From the NCBI GenBank assembly GCA_964581895.1, contig CAZOPR010000003.1:124001-188000 (forward strand): a stretch of 64,000 bases of DNA, written 5' to 3'. The stretch is from Exilispira sp964581895 (GTDB lineage: Bacteria > Spirochaetota > JAAYUW01). Every line of letters begins with the position of its first letter. Position 1 is the stretch's first letter. Position numbers and translations under genes: made by a program. The notes beneath the pieces are model-generated. The model had not been told where the DNA came from and ran no database searches. It worked only from the letters and a program-made list of their open reading frames with translations. Below are positions 16,603 through 25,716 of the stretch, one piece after another.

Positions 16603-17943
16603 CTATACTAATCCCTGATCAATCATAGCATTTGCAACTTTTAAGAATCCAGCGATATTTGCACCATTTACAAGGTTACCAGGAGTGCCAAATTCTTTTG
16701 CTGCATTTTGACATGCATTGTGAATGTTTATCATTATGCCGTGAAGTTTTTCATCAACTTCGTTTGCAGACCATGATAATCTCATGCTGTTTTGTGACAT
16801 TTCAAGACCAGAAGTTGCAACGCCACCAGCATTAGCAGCTTTAGCTGGTCCAAAAAGGATATTATTTTCAAGGAAATATTTTACTGCATCCAATGTACAT
16901 GGCATATTTGCTGCTTCAACAACACATTTAACACCATTTTTAACCAATTCTTTTGCATCATCAAGATTAAGTTCATTTTGTGTAGCACATGGAATAGCAA
17001 CATCAACTGGAACAGACCAAGGTCTTTTGCCTGCTTCAAATTTAACTTTGAATTTATCTGCATAATCTTGAACTTTATCTCTACCAGAAGCTCTCATTTC
17101 AAGCATGTAATCGATCTTTTCGCCTTTTATGCCATCTGGATCATGGATAAATCCATCTGGACCTGAAAGAGTAACAACTTTTCCACCAAGTTCAGTTATC
17201 TTTAATGCAGCACCCCATGCAACATTACCAAAACCAGAAAGTGCAACTTTTTTGCCTTTGAAATCCATCCCTTTAGTCTTAAGCATTTCTTCTGCGAAGT
17301 AAGTTACACCAAAACCAGTTGCTTCTGGCCTTATAAGTGAGCCACCCCAATTTATACCTTTACCTGTTAAAACACCGGTGAATTCATTTACAAGTTTCTT
17401 ATATTGGCCAAAAAGATATCCAATTTCTCTTCCACCAACTCCAATGTCACCAGCTGGAACATCAGTATCAGGTCCGATATGTCTGAAAAGTTCACTCATG
17501 AAAGCCTGGCAAAATCTCATAACTTCTGCATCTGATTTGCCTCTTGGATCGAAATCTGAACCACCTTTACCACCACCCATAGGAAGAGTTGTTAAACTAT
17601 TTTTAAAAATCTGTTCAAAACCAAGGAATTTTAAGATAGAAAGATTTACTGAAGGATGAAATCTTAGTCCACCTTTATAAGGACCAATAGCTGAGTTAAA
17701 CTGAACTCTATAACCTCTATTTATCTGAAATTCACCTTTATCATCCTGCCAGCTAACTCTAAAAGCAACAGTTCTTTCTGGTTCAATTATCCTTTCAAGA
17801 ATTTTGTTTTTTTTGTATCTTGGATCTTTATCAACAACTGCTCTTAAAGAGTTTAAGACTTCTTCAACAGATTGAATAAATTCATTTTCCCAGTAATATC
17901 TTTCTTTTACTGAGCTAATAACTTCATCAACATAATGACTCAT
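16603..17943 (-). CDS. gdhA: Glutamate dehydrogenase, class I hexameric type
   Basis: A 446-residue protein, the standard length for the small hexameric enzyme that interconverts glutamate and 2-oxoglutarate plus ammonia. The substrate domain has GGLRFHPSVNLSILKFLGFEQ, the catalytic-lysine motif PMGGGKGGSDFDP and the GPDTDVPAGDIGVGGREIGY segment. The nucleotide-binding domain has the SGFGNVAWGAA Rossmann turn. Overall similarity is to the NADP-linked bacterial GdhA group, though cofactor choice is inferred. GGAGG precedes the ATG. A weak promoter lies about 40 bases upstream, in the gap after the PEGA protein gene. Confidence 0.95.
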   Translation of the reverse strand: MSHYVDEVISSVKERYYWENEFIQSVEEVLNSLRAVVDKDPRYKKNKILERIIEPERTVAFRVSWQDDKGEFQINRGYRVQFNSAIGPYKGGLRFHPSVNLSILKFLGFEQIFKNSLTTLPMGGGKGGSDFDPRGKSDAEVMRFCQAFMSELFRHIGPDTDVPAGDIGVGGREIGYLFGQYKKLVNEFTGVLTGKGINWGGSLIRPEATGFGVTYFAEEMLKTKGMDFKGKKVALSGFGNVAWGAALKITELGGKVVTLSGPDGFIHDPDGIKGEKIDYMLEMRASGRDKVQDYADKFKVKFEAGKRPWSVPVDVAIPCATQNELNLDDAKELVKNGVKCVVEAANMPCTLDAVKYFLENNILFGPAKAANAGGVATSGLEMSQNSMRLSWSANEVDEKLHGIMINIHNACQNAAKEFGTPGNLVNGANIAGFLKVANAMIDQGLV

Positions 17944-17979
17944 ATTTCCTCCAAATTTAATATTTTTTAAGACAATTTT

Positions 17980-18007
17980 AGTAAACTTTATTTTGTTTTT
18001 AAGTCAA
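17980..18007 (-). promoter_or_regulatory. Candidate gdhA promoter
   Basis: On the minus strand: -35 TTGACT (18002-18007), a 16-bp spacer, and TTTACT (17980-17985), a four-of-six match to the -10 consensus. The position is right for gdhA, but the -10 is weak in an AT-rich background. Confidence 0.35.
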
Positions 18008-18019
18008 GTTTTTTAATAT

Positions 18020-19378
18020 TTAAAGAGTATAATAATTTATGAATTGATAGTACTTGTATAATTCAGTTAATGAAAGTATTTCGAAAATAGTAAATGTAAT
18101 CAATCCTATGGCAACAACTGCTGCTGAACCATAAAGTCCAACAGTTTGAGCTGGATATAAAGAAGAATTATTGAATTGATTAAAATAATTATACAAAATT
18201 GAACCGACAATCGAGCCTGCTAATCCATAACAACCATACCAAAAATAATTATAAACCTGAGTTAAAATAGAATTGGAATAATTAATATAAAAAGAGGTTG
18301 TGTTTTCTGGCATCAAATAAACATATATCTCTTTTTCAAAATCTTTATCTTCGATTGTAACAAAAACCTCTTTCGATTCATATCCAGATGCACTTACAAT
18401 AATAAAATGATTACCTGATGGCAACTCTAAAATTAATGGACTATTTCCTACATATTGATTTGATATCTTAACACTGGCACTACTTGGAAATGTATTTATT
18501 TTAAGCTTGCAATGGGTAATCTTTTTATTTAAAAAAACAGTTATTCTTTCATTTTTTTCCATTTTGATTTTTTGAGTTGCACTATCATACCCATCTTCAA
18601 AAACTTTTATATTATGTTCTCCTTCTTCTAAGACAAGTTCACAAATTGATGGATAATTTTCATCAACAAAATGAGTAGTAACAGTACCATCTACTTCTAT
18701 ATAAGCAGATGAATTAAGTTCAATCTCAAGATTGTAAAATTTCTGATTTAAGAAAAATGACATCAGATTATTTATAAAAAGATTCTTAAAATCATTATAA
18801 AAACTTAAATATTTATAATCAAAAGAGAATTTTTTCTCTGAAATTTGATTGTCAAATAGTGAAACTTTTTTGCAATTTAATAAGATTTTTGAACTTTTGA
18901 AGTCATATTCGTAAGATACTTCATATTTTATAAGAGAATAATCAGATTCTTCTTTTTTATCTGTTTTAAATAAAATAAAATCTTTTTTGTTAAGTTCATC
19001 AAAAAAAGTATCCTTAAAAGCAAATTGATTATTAACAGTTCTTTGTTTTTGAAAATATATTGCAAGGTTATTAAATAAAAACAAAACAATCTTCTCTTTT
19101 TCGTTTTCATCTAACTTTATTTTTCTATCCTTAAAGTATAAATCAAAAAAGGAAGATAACATTGAACCAATAAAATTAGCCCTATTATCATTATTTTTAT
19201 TGATTATATCAACAGTATAATTGATCTTAAAATCAAAAAGATAGTTATAAGGGAAACTAATAGATATTTTTTGAATCTTTTCAGGATAAATTAATAAATT
19301 TGAGGGATAAGCAAATGTATTTATTGGCAAAATCAATAATAAAATAAATATAGGCAAAATTAATTTGAATATCTTCAT
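18020..19378 (-). CDS. Exported PEGA-domain membrane protein
   Basis: A 452-residue protein with an N-terminal signal peptide (about residues 1-23, ending NTFAYP). Residues about 225-350 hold two PEGA-like beta repeats: the first spans GEHNIKVFEDGYDSATQKI, and the second is the classical form TFPSSASVKISNQYVGNSP then LPSGNHFIIVSASGYESKE. PEGA domains are surface or periplasmic beta modules often found in spirochaetes and other bacteria. The C-terminal 70 residues contain two or three hydrophobic helices (about 385-440). The N-terminal 200 residues are unassigned. It is cotranscribed with the CheY-like gene upstream (20-base gap). No enzymatic role can be proposed. Confidence 0.75.
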   Translation of the reverse strand: MKIFKLILPIFILLLILPINTFAYPSNLLIYPEKIQKISISFPYNYLFDFKINYTVDIINKNNDNRANFIGSMLSSFFDLYFKDRKIKLDENEKEKIVLFLFNNLAIYFQKQRTVNNQFAFKDTFFDELNKKDFILFKTDKKEESDYSLIKYEVSYEYDFKSSKILLNCKKVSLFDNQISEKKFSFDYKYLSFYNDFKNLFINNLMSFFLNQKFYNLEIELNSSAYIEVDGTVTTHFVDENYPSICELVLEEGEHNIKVFEDGYDSATQKIKMEKNERITVFLNKKITHCKLKINTFPSSASVKISNQYVGNSPLILELPSGNHFIIVSASGYESKEVFVTIEDKDFEKEIYVYLMPENTTSFYINYSNSILTQVYNYFWYGCYGLAGSIVGSILYNYFNQFNNSSLYPAQTVGLYGSAAVVAIGLITFTIFEILSLTELYKYYQFINYYTL

Positions 19379-19398
19379 AAATAAATTTAATAAATAAA

Positions 19399-19767
19399 CT
19401 AATGTCTTTCTAATGCTTTTTTTATTGCAGAAATCAGTCTTTCTTCTTTGAAAGGTTTCACAATAAAATCTTTAGCACCAGCTTTTATAGCTGAGACGAT
19501 CAATTTCTGCTGTCCAAGAGCTGAACACATTATGACTTTAGCATTTGGATCAGCAATGATAATTCTTTGTAAAGCTTCAAGACCGTTCATTACAGGCATC
19601 GTTATATCTAAAAGCACAACATCTGGTTTAAGTTCGCTATATTTTTTTATGGCTTCTACACCATTTGCAGCTTCGCCACAAACACTAATACCATATTTAT
19701 GTAAAATATCTTTTATCATCATTCTGACAAAAGCAAGATCATCAACAATAAGGACAGAAGATTTCAT
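19399..19767 (-). CDS. CheY-like response regulator receiver
   Basis: A 122-residue stand-alone receiver domain. The acidic pocket is VDD near residues 9-10, the phosphoacceptor is Asp54 in VVLLDITMP, the Thr/Ser switch position falls in the MCSALG strand, and the conserved lysine is Lys104 in IVKPF. There is no output domain, so it acts by protein contact, as CheY does at the flagellar switch or as a phosphorelay intermediate. No kinase or che gene is adjacent. It lies 44 bases after prfB and 20 bases before the PEGA gene, all in one direction. Whether it is the chemotaxis CheY cannot be decided from sequence alone. Confidence 0.88.
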   Translation of the reverse strand: MKSSVLIVDDLAFVRMMIKDILHKYGISVCGEAANGVEAIKKYSELKPDVVLLDITMPVMNGLEALQRIIIADPNAKVIMCSALGQQKLIVSAIKAGAKDFIVKPFKEERLISAIKKALERH

Positions 19768-19811
19768 AATAATTCCACCATTTTTTATTTATTGTACTTT
19801 GTTAATTCTTA

Positions 19812-20951
19812 CTAAATAATGTTATATTTTATCTTAAAGTCAAGAGAAATCATTGAAAAAATAAAATCTTCTATTTCTCCATCAAAAACTTTATCTGGTT
19901 GAGGATTTTCATATTTTGTCCTGTGATCTTTAACCAATGTATAAGGTTGCAAAATATATGATCTTATTTGATTTCCCCATGAAATATCTTTCTTTTCAGC
20001 AAATGTTTCTTCTTCAGTTTTCTTCTTTTCTTCCAAATAATATTGATATAACCTTGATTTTAGTACCTTCATCGCTTTTTCTTTATTTTGATGCTGGGAA
20101 CGTTCATTTTGGCATACTACTACTATTTTTGAAGGTATATGATAGATTCGAACAGCTGAATCAGTTGTATTTACATGCTGTCCACCTGCCCCTGATGCCC
20201 TGAAAGTTTCTATTTTAATATCTGCTGGGTTAATTTCAACCTCTATTTCATCTTTAATTTGTGGATACACATAAACTGATGCAAATGATGTATGCCTTCT
20301 TGCATTACTATCGAAGGGAGATATTCTTACAAGCCTATGAATTCCAGTTTCATACTTTAAGAAGCCATAGGCATAATCACCTTTAACTTCAATAGTAGCA
20401 ACCTTTATTCCACCACCTTCTGCTTGAGTGAATTCTATGATATCTACATTAAAGTTTTTCCTTTCAGCATATCTTATATATTGTTTTAATAACATCTGCG
20501 CCCAATCTGTAGATTCTAATCCACCGGCTCCAGGTTTTATAGTTATATAGGCATTAGATCTGTCTATATCTTCAAAAATAGAAAGATAAATAAATTGCAT
20601 AAAATTATTTTTAATATCACTGAAAAGTGAATGGATTTCTAAAATTTCATCAGTTTCATTTGCTGAAGTAGAGTTAATCAAATTTAAAATATCTTCAAAA
20701 TCTATCTTTAGTTTTTTTATAAGTTCTATTTTTTTTTGTAAGGTCTTTTGTTCATCTAAAACTTTTTGTGCTTCTTTTGGATTATCCCAAAAGTTGTTGG
20801 CGCAAATCTTGGCATTAATTTCATCATTTAATTTTTCAAGTTTTTCTAAAGAAAAAGATTCTTCAATATCTAAATATTGTTCTCTAAGTTTTTCAATATC
20901 TTTCTTTAGTTCATAATAATCTATATTGGATTCTTGTTTCTTAACTTCCAT
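19812..20951 (-). CDS. prfB: Peptide chain release factor 2
   Basis: A 379-residue protein. It has the GGQ catalytic motif in RASGAGGQHVNTTDSAVR, which triggers peptidyl-tRNA hydrolysis, and the SPF anticodon-like tripeptide in RISPFDSNARRHTSFASV, which reads UGA and UAA. The N-terminus is in one uninterrupted frame. The region around codon 25 (LREQYLDIEESF), where many bacterial prfB genes have the autoregulatory in-frame TGA and +1 frameshift, shows no such site. RF2 presence with normal TGA stops in neighbouring genes agrees with the standard bacterial code. It is the first gene of a run with the CheY-like and PEGA genes. Confidence 0.95.
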   Translation of the reverse strand: MEVKKQESNIDYYELKKDIEKLREQYLDIEESFSLEKLEKLNDEINAKICANNFWDNPKEAQKVLDEQKTLQKKIELIKKLKIDFEDILNLINSTSANETDEILEIHSLFSDIKNNFMQFIYLSIFEDIDRSNAYITIKPGAGGLESTDWAQMLLKQYIRYAERKNFNVDIIEFTQAEGGGIKVATIEVKGDYAYGFLKYETGIHRLVRISPFDSNARRHTSFASVYVYPQIKDEIEVEINPADIKIETFRASGAGGQHVNTTDSAVRIYHIPSKIVVVCQNERSQHQNKEKAMKVLKSRLYQYYLEEKKKTEEETFAEKKDISWGNQIRSYILQPYTLVKDHRTKYENPQPDKVFDGEIEDFIFSMISLDFKIKYNII

Positions 20952-21066
20952 AAATGAAACTTATAAAAAAGATAAATATTTTCAAGTTATTATTTATTTA
21001 AAACCAGCTTAAAAATAACGAACACTCAGTCTTTACTTTTATTGAAATTATTTTATTTATTAATTC

Positions 21067-21870
21067 ATGGAAGCAAAAAAACTAAAAATAGCAATTGTAC
21101 AATTTAACCCAATAAGAGCAGATATAGAAAAAAATATAAATAAAGCTTTTGATTTAATAGAAAAATCAAAAGGTGCCGATATTTATCTTTTCCCAGAATT
21201 ATTTTTAAGTGGTTACCTTTTTGAATCGATAGATGAAGTTAAAAAGCTTTCATTACTTCAAAGCGATCCAATTTTTGAAAGATTTTATAATTTCACCAAA
21301 ATTAACAAGATTGCAATTGCTGGTGGATATATAGAAAATGAAAGTGGACGATTCTTTAATTCAGCATTTTTCATAGCAGAAGGCAAATTCTTATTAAATT
21401 ATAGAAAAGTTCATCTTTTTAATGATGAAAAAGATTTTTTTACTCCATCTGTAAGTGGATTTAAAGTTGCTGAATATAAGTCTATTAAATTTGGTATTAT
21501 GATATGCTTTGATTGGCTTTTCCCTGAATCAGCAAGAACCCTTGCATTAAAAGGTGCACAGGTAATTCTCCATCCTGCAAATTTGGTTTTACCATATTGC
21601 CAGGATGCCATGATAACAAGAGCAATGGAAAATAAAGTTTTTATTGCAACAACAAATCGAGTAGGGATTGAAAAAATAAAAAATAAAATGTTAAAATTTA
21701 CTGGAAAATCTCAAATAGTTGATCCTAACGGAAGAAGAATAGTAAGCTTATCATCCAGTAAAGAAATGGTTAAAATTATTGAAATAGATGCAGAATTAGC
21801 TAACAATAAAATGATTACAGCAAAAAACAATGTTTTATTGGACAGAAGACCAGATCAATACATTTTGTAG
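21067..21870 (+). CDS. Carbon-nitrogen hydrolase (nitrilase superfamily)
   Basis: A 267-residue protein with the Glu-Lys-Cys triad of the nitrilase superfamily: Glu in FPELFLSGY (about residue 43), Lys in YRKVHLF (about 113) and Cys in IMICFDWLFPE (about 147). The fold cleaves amide or nitrile C-N bonds. Members include omega-amidases, N-carbamoylputrescine amidases and NAD synthetase amidotransferase domains, and the substrate here is open. There is no signal peptide or membrane helix, so it is cytoplasmic. The ATG has no clear Shine-Dalgarno sequence. It runs divergently from prfB and ends about 70 bases before tRNA-Leu. Confidence 0.88.
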   Translation: MEAKKLKIAIVQFNPIRADIEKNINKAFDLIEKSKGADIYLFPELFLSGYLFESIDEVKKLSLLQSDPIFERFYNFTKINKIAIAGGYIENESGRFFNSAFFIAEGKFLLNYRKVHLFNDEKDFFTPSVSGFKVAEYKSIKFGIMICFDWLFPESARTLALKGAQVILHPANLVLPYCQDAMITRAMENKVFIATTNRVGIEKIKNKMLKFTGKSQIVDPNGRRIVSLSSSKEMVKIIEIDAELANNKMITAKNNVLLDRRPDQYIL

Positions 21871-21900
21871 AATCTGATATTTTTTTATATTTTATATTTT

Positions 21901-21929
21901 TTGACTTTTTTGTATTTTTTTATTTTTAT
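21901..21929 (+). promoter_or_regulatory. Possible tRNA-Leu promoter
   Basis: TTGACT at 21901-21906, a 17-bp spacer, and TTTTAT at 21924-21929 sit ten bases before the tRNA 5' end. The -35 is good, but the -10 lies in a T-rich run and is weak. Confidence 0.35.
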
Positions 21930-21938
21930 TTTTTTTAT

Positions 21939-22020
21939 GTCGGAGTGGTGGAACTGGCAGACACGCTAGATTCAGGATCTAGTGAGGCAACTTGTAGGGG
22001 TTCAAATCCCCTCTCCGACA
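21939..22020 (+). tRNA. tRNA-Leu (anticodon CAG)
   Basis: The 7-bp acceptor GTCGGAG (21939-21945) pairs with CTCCGAC (22013-22019). The anticodon stem CTAGA/TCTAG encloses the loop TTCAGGA with anticodon CAG, which reads CTG leucine codons. A long variable arm typical of class II tRNA-Leu follows, then a normal T arm GGGGTTCAAATCCCC. The discriminator is A at 22020. The 3' CCA is not encoded. Confidence 0.97.
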
Positions 22021-22094
22021 TTTATTTTATGATTTCAAATATTTTATAGATATATTTATTCCTTTTGCGAAAATATTCTTTTTCGAGGTTAATC

Positions 22095-23054
22095 ATGGAA
22101 GATGATGGGAAAAAGCTACTATCAATAATTTTTCAAAAACTTGAAAAAAAAATTGTTGGGCAAAAAGAGGTAATTCAAAAAATCTGTATAGCACTATTTG
22201 CTCAAGGGCATGTTCTTTTAGAAGGTGTCCCTGGTATTGCCAAAACATTGATATTGAAAAATATTGCCTCATTATTTGACTTTAGTTTTAAGAGGATACA
22301 ATTTACGCCAGATCTTCTTCCTTCAGATATTACAGGTAGCATGATTTTTAATCCTTCTACACTTGTTTTTAATGCATACAAAGGTCCAATATTTAATTCT
22401 ATTATACTTGCAGATGAAATCAATAGAGCTCCAGCAAAAGTACAATCTGCATTATTACAGGCGATGCAAGAGCATGAAGTAAACCTTGGAGGTGAAAATC
22501 ATAAACTGCCAGAGCCTTTTTTTGTAATTGCCACTCAAAATCCTATAGAACATGAAGGCACTTATCCTCTTCCAGAAGCTCAACTTGATAGATTCATGTT
22601 TAAGATTTTAATAAGTTATCCAAGTAAAGAAGAAGAAATTGCTATATTAAAAAATCTGCAAACAATTGAAGAAGATGAAATATCCTCTGCTTTTGATCTA
22701 ATTAATTATTCCAAAATTGTAGAAAATATAAAGAAAATCTATTGCGATGATAGAATACTAAATTATATAACAGATATTGTTTATGCAACAAGAAATCAAA
22801 CAAATTATGCCCTGTCACACCTATCAAATTATATCCAATGGGGTGCTTCTACGAGGGCGACTATTTATTTACTAAAGGCATCAAAGGTAAAAGCTTTTTT
22901 TGAAGGAAGAAATTATGTTATTCCAGAAGATATCTCTTATATAGTACATGAAATACTGCGACATAGAATAATTCTATCTTATGAAGCTATTGCTGAAAAT
23001 ATCACTACCGATTCAATTATTGATGACATAATTGAGCATATTCAGGTAAGATAG
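22095..23054 (+). CDS. MoxR-family AAA+ ATPase of the Bat cluster
   Basis: The frame opens at a TTG at 22065, but GAGG at 22085-22088 supports the ATG at 22095, giving 319 residues. Walker A is GVPGIAKT (about residues 44-51), Walker B is IILADEINRAP, then the sensor 1 region VIATQNPIEHEGTYPLPEAQLDRF and the arginine-containing WGASTRA. This is the MoxR pattern. MoxR ATPases act as chaperones that help mature or insert metal cofactors in partner proteins, usually together with VWA-domain proteins. It is the first gene of an eight-gene MoxR-DUF58-Bat run, with one base between its stop and the next start codon. Confidence 0.92.
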   Translation: MEDDGKKLLSIIFQKLEKKIVGQKEVIQKICIALFAQGHVLLEGVPGIAKTLILKNIASLFDFSFKRIQFTPDLLPSDITGSMIFNPSTLVFNAYKGPIFNSIILADEINRAPAKVQSALLQAMQEHEVNLGGENHKLPEPFFVIATQNPIEHEGTYPLPEAQLDRFMFKILISYPSKEEEIAILKNLQTIEEDEISSAFDLINYSKIVENIKKIYCDDRILNYITDIVYATRNQTNYALSHLSNYIQWGASTRATIYLLKASKVKAFFEGRNYVIPEDISYIVHEILRHRIILSYEAIAENITTDSIIDDIIEHIQVR

Positions 23055-23055
23055 A

Positions 23056-23904
23056 TTGAAAGTAAAACTTGCAGAAGATATATTTTTCAAAAACCAATTG
23101 CTCTCCCTTTATAAAATGTCTAACAAGACTTTTATTGGAGAATTCAAAAGTGCCTTTAAGGGAGTAGGTCTTGATTTTAATCAAAATAGAATTTTCACTG
23201 AAAATGATCCTGTTAGACAGATAAACTGGAATTTATACGCAAAGTTAAGAACTTTATATGTTAAAGAATATATTGAAGATAGGAATAGATTTAATCTTAT
23301 AGCTGTTGATATATCTAAATCTATGTTCCAAAAATTTGGTAAGAAAACTAAAATTGAAATAGCTTTAGAATCAGCTTTAGCTTTAACCTATTCTTCCTTA
23401 AAATCAAATGATAACACCTGCTTCTTTTTATTCAACAATGAAATAAGATATTTTTTCCCTTTCAACAGAAAATTTGGATATTTCTTTAAGATTTTAAGTA
23501 CCTTAAATTCAATCTACATAGATTTATTACCTTCGGATAAAATAGAAAAAATATTCAAGAGTATATATAATATTTTAAAAAAACGAAGCCAAATATTTCT
23601 AATATCAGACTTTTCTTTTCCCATATACTTTGAAAATATAGAGTTTATAACAATGAAACACAACCTTACTTCAATATTGATAATGGAAAAAGAGGAAGAA
23701 AAATTATCTAGCCAGTTAAAAAATTTTTCGTCAAATGAAAATCCAAATCTTTACATTCAGATCCCTTATCACCAACTTGTCGAAAACGCAACAAAAGAGA
23801 TAAAAAAAGCAAATAGTGATTTTATTATCATAAATACAGATAATGACCCATATGTAATTTTGCAAAAGTTTTTTGAAAATAAAATAATAAAGCAATATCA
23901 ATAA
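23056..23904 (+). CDS. DUF58 domain protein of the Bat cluster
   Basis: A 282-residue protein starting at a TTG at 23056, one base after the moxR stop, with AGGT just upstream. The DUF58 core is clear: GEFKSAFKGVGLDFNQNRIFTENDPVRQINWN near residues 30-60, followed by the VWA-like fold with IAVDISKSMFQKFG (a DxSxS-type MIDAS) and FLISDFSFP. DUF58 proteins are the regular partner of MoxR ATPases and are encoded directly after them in Bat operons. The rest is poorly conserved and Lys- and Asn-rich. The stop overlaps the next start by one base (TAATG), implying translational coupling. Confidence 0.9.
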   Translation: MKVKLAEDIFFKNQLLSLYKMSNKTFIGEFKSAFKGVGLDFNQNRIFTENDPVRQINWNLYAKLRTLYVKEYIEDRNRFNLIAVDISKSMFQKFGKKTKIEIALESALALTYSSLKSNDNTCFFLFNNEIRYFFPFNRKFGYFFKILSTLNSIYIDLLPSDKIEKIFKSIYNILKKRSQIFLISDFSFPIYFENIEFITMKHNLTSILIMEKEEEKLSSQLKNFSSNENPNLYIQIPYHQLVENATKEIKKANSDFIIINTDNDPYVILQKFFENKIIKQYQ

Positions 23905-24749
23905 TGAAAAAAAATATTATTATTTTATTTTTCCTTTTTTCTATATCTATTTCAATGCTATCAAGTAATTTTTATATTAATCCTAAATCCCCATATTCAG
24001 GTCAAGTTTTTACTTTAACTATAAATCTATATCAGTATGGAATATTTAATATAGATTCTTCAAAAAGCTTTTTGAAAACTACAAATCCATATATAAATAT
24101 CATTTCATACAGAATTTTAGAGAAAGATAGCAAATACTATATAAAAATAAAATTGCAACTTTTCTTAACTGGTCTTATTGATTTATCTGAATTAATTTTT
24201 TTTGATGGTAATTCATACTATAATTTTAGTTTAATAAAATTTAACTTAAATTCCAATATTAAAGAGCTGTATATTTTACCTAACTTAAAAAAATTTCAAA
24301 AACTTCTACTTATTAGATTTTCAATTTTTTATTTTATTTTTATTTTAATTTCTATTATTTTTATTATCATTTTTTATAAAGTCAGCAATTATTATATTTA
24401 CCTTAATAAAAATAAAAAAGAAATGGTATTTGTTCTGAATAATTTAAAATTATTAAATAAAATAAAATCTAAATTATCAGATGAATCTATCTGCCAATTA
24501 GATTTTAAGCAAAATTTAATAAATTTTACCTCAACATTGACTCAATTATTAAGCTCAAATTTGAAAATACTTAATTATTTTAATAAAAACAGCAACTTAA
24601 GCAATAATAATAATGAATTAATTTCTTTTACATATAAGAGTGAAAAAGATATATTTTCATCAAAAAATAATATTATAAATTGCATTTCTTATATTTTAAG
24701 TGAAATAAATAATTTAGTAAAAAGTGAATATGGGAAATATAAAATTTGA
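23904..24749 (+). CDS. Membrane protein between DUF58 and BatA genes
   Basis: A 281-residue protein with an N-terminal signal-like hydrophobic segment (about residues 4-20), a predicted periplasmic beta-rich part (about 21-130), a strong membrane helix at about 140-165 (SIFYFIFILISIIFIIIF), and a Lys- and Asn-rich cytoplasmic tail. The position matches the small extra membrane protein often found between the DUF58 gene and batA, sometimes annotated DUF4381 or BatG-like, but I see no decisive motif. The start overlaps the DUF58 stop by one base, and the 3' end overlaps the batA start region by about 20-26 bases, so all three are likely translated together. Confidence 0.7.
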   Translation: MKKNIIILFFLFSISISMLSSNFYINPKSPYSGQVFTLTINLYQYGIFNIDSSKSFLKTTNPYINIISYRILEKDSKYYIKIKLQLFLTGLIDLSELIFFDGNSYYNFSLIKFNLNSNIKELYILPNLKKFQKLLLIRFSIFYFIFILISIIFIIIFYKVSNYYIYLNKNKKEMVFVLNNLKLLNKIKSKLSDESICQLDFKQNLINFTSTLTQLLSSNLKILNYFNKNSNLSNNNNELISFTYKSEKDIFSSKNNIINCISYILSEINNLVKSEYGKYKI

Positions 24750-25716
24750 AAATCCAATTTTACTACTTTTATTAATACCAACTTTCTTCTTAGGATATAT
24801 TATTTTAATAAAAGGTTTTGTTTTTGATGGTTTTCCATTAAGTTCGTTTCCAAAAAAACCATATAAAATCAATATCATAAAGTTCTTAAAATATTTAACT
24901 TTTTTATTATCAATATTTTTTTTAATACTTGGTTCAGCAACTCCACTTTATCTTTCATACAAAATACCTATTGAAGAAAAAGGACATTCTTTTATTATTT
25001 GTCTCGATATTTCATCAACGATGAAAGCACTTGATTTTGGATCTCAAAATAGGCTTGATAAAGCAAAGGAAGTTATAAATGATTTTATAAAAAGCAGGAA
25101 ACTTGATTTTTTTGGAATTATCATATTTGCAAAGTTTGCTATTCCATTTGTACCTTTAACTTCAGATAGTCTATTTGTTCAAAAAAAATTAAGTGAAATT
25201 GAAACTGAGATGATTGAAGATGGGACTGCAATAGGAAATGCAATAATAATGGCTATACAACAATTGCAAAATTATAAAGGGGAATCAAAAAATATAATTC
25301 TGTTAACCGATGGAATCAATAATGAGGGTTATATCCATCCAATTTATGCAGCAGGTGAAGCAAAAAAATATAATATCAAAATCTACCCAATTGCGATAGG
25401 TTCAACAAATCCTGTACCTTTTCCTTTTAAGGATTCAAGAGGTATGACTTACACAAGGAAGATAAGCATACCTGTTGATTATGAACTTTTGAGTCAGCTT
25501 TCACAAGTGGCTGGAAATGGAGAAAATTTTGTAGCAAAAAATTCTAAAGACTTGCAAAAGATTTTTAAAGCAATTGATAAGCAAAAACCAATAGTTTCAA
25601 ATATTAAAACTTATTATAAATACAAAAAAATTGATAATATTTTATATTTAATATCACTTATTTTTTTTGTAATATTTTTTTTAATTCAAATTTTTACCTT
25701 AGAGGTGCAATATTAG
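24724..25716 (+). CDS. batA: BatA-like VWA membrane protein
   Basis: A 330-residue protein. Candidate starts are GTG at 24724 and ATG at 24730, both inside the end of the previous gene. The layout is that of BatA: two N-terminal membrane helices (about residues 10-30 and 55-75), a VWA domain with the MIDAS motif DISSTM (about 97) plus RLDKAKEVINDFI, DGTAIGNAI and LLTDGINN, and a C-terminal membrane helix (about 307-326). Bat (Bacteroides aerotolerance) proteins are membrane VWA and TPR proteins that work with the MoxR ATPase. Their precise role is unsettled, with oxidative-stress or envelope-stress functions proposed. batB follows with no gap. Confidence 0.9.
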   Translation: MNMGNIKFENPILLLLLIPTFFLGYIILIKGFVFDGFPLSSFPKKPYKINIIKFLKYLTFLLSIFFLILGSATPLYLSYKIPIEEKGHSFIICLDISSTMKALDFGSQNRLDKAKEVINDFIKSRKLDFFGIIIFAKFAIPFVPLTSDSLFVQKKLSEIETEMIEDGTAIGNAIIMAIQQLQNYKGESKNIILLTDGINNEGYIHPIYAAGEAKKYNIKIYPIAIGSTNPVPFPFKDSRGMTYTRKISIPVDYELLSQLSQVAGNGENFVAKNSKDLQKIFKAIDKQKPIVSNIKTYYKYKKIDNILYLISLIFFVIFFLIQIFTLEVQY

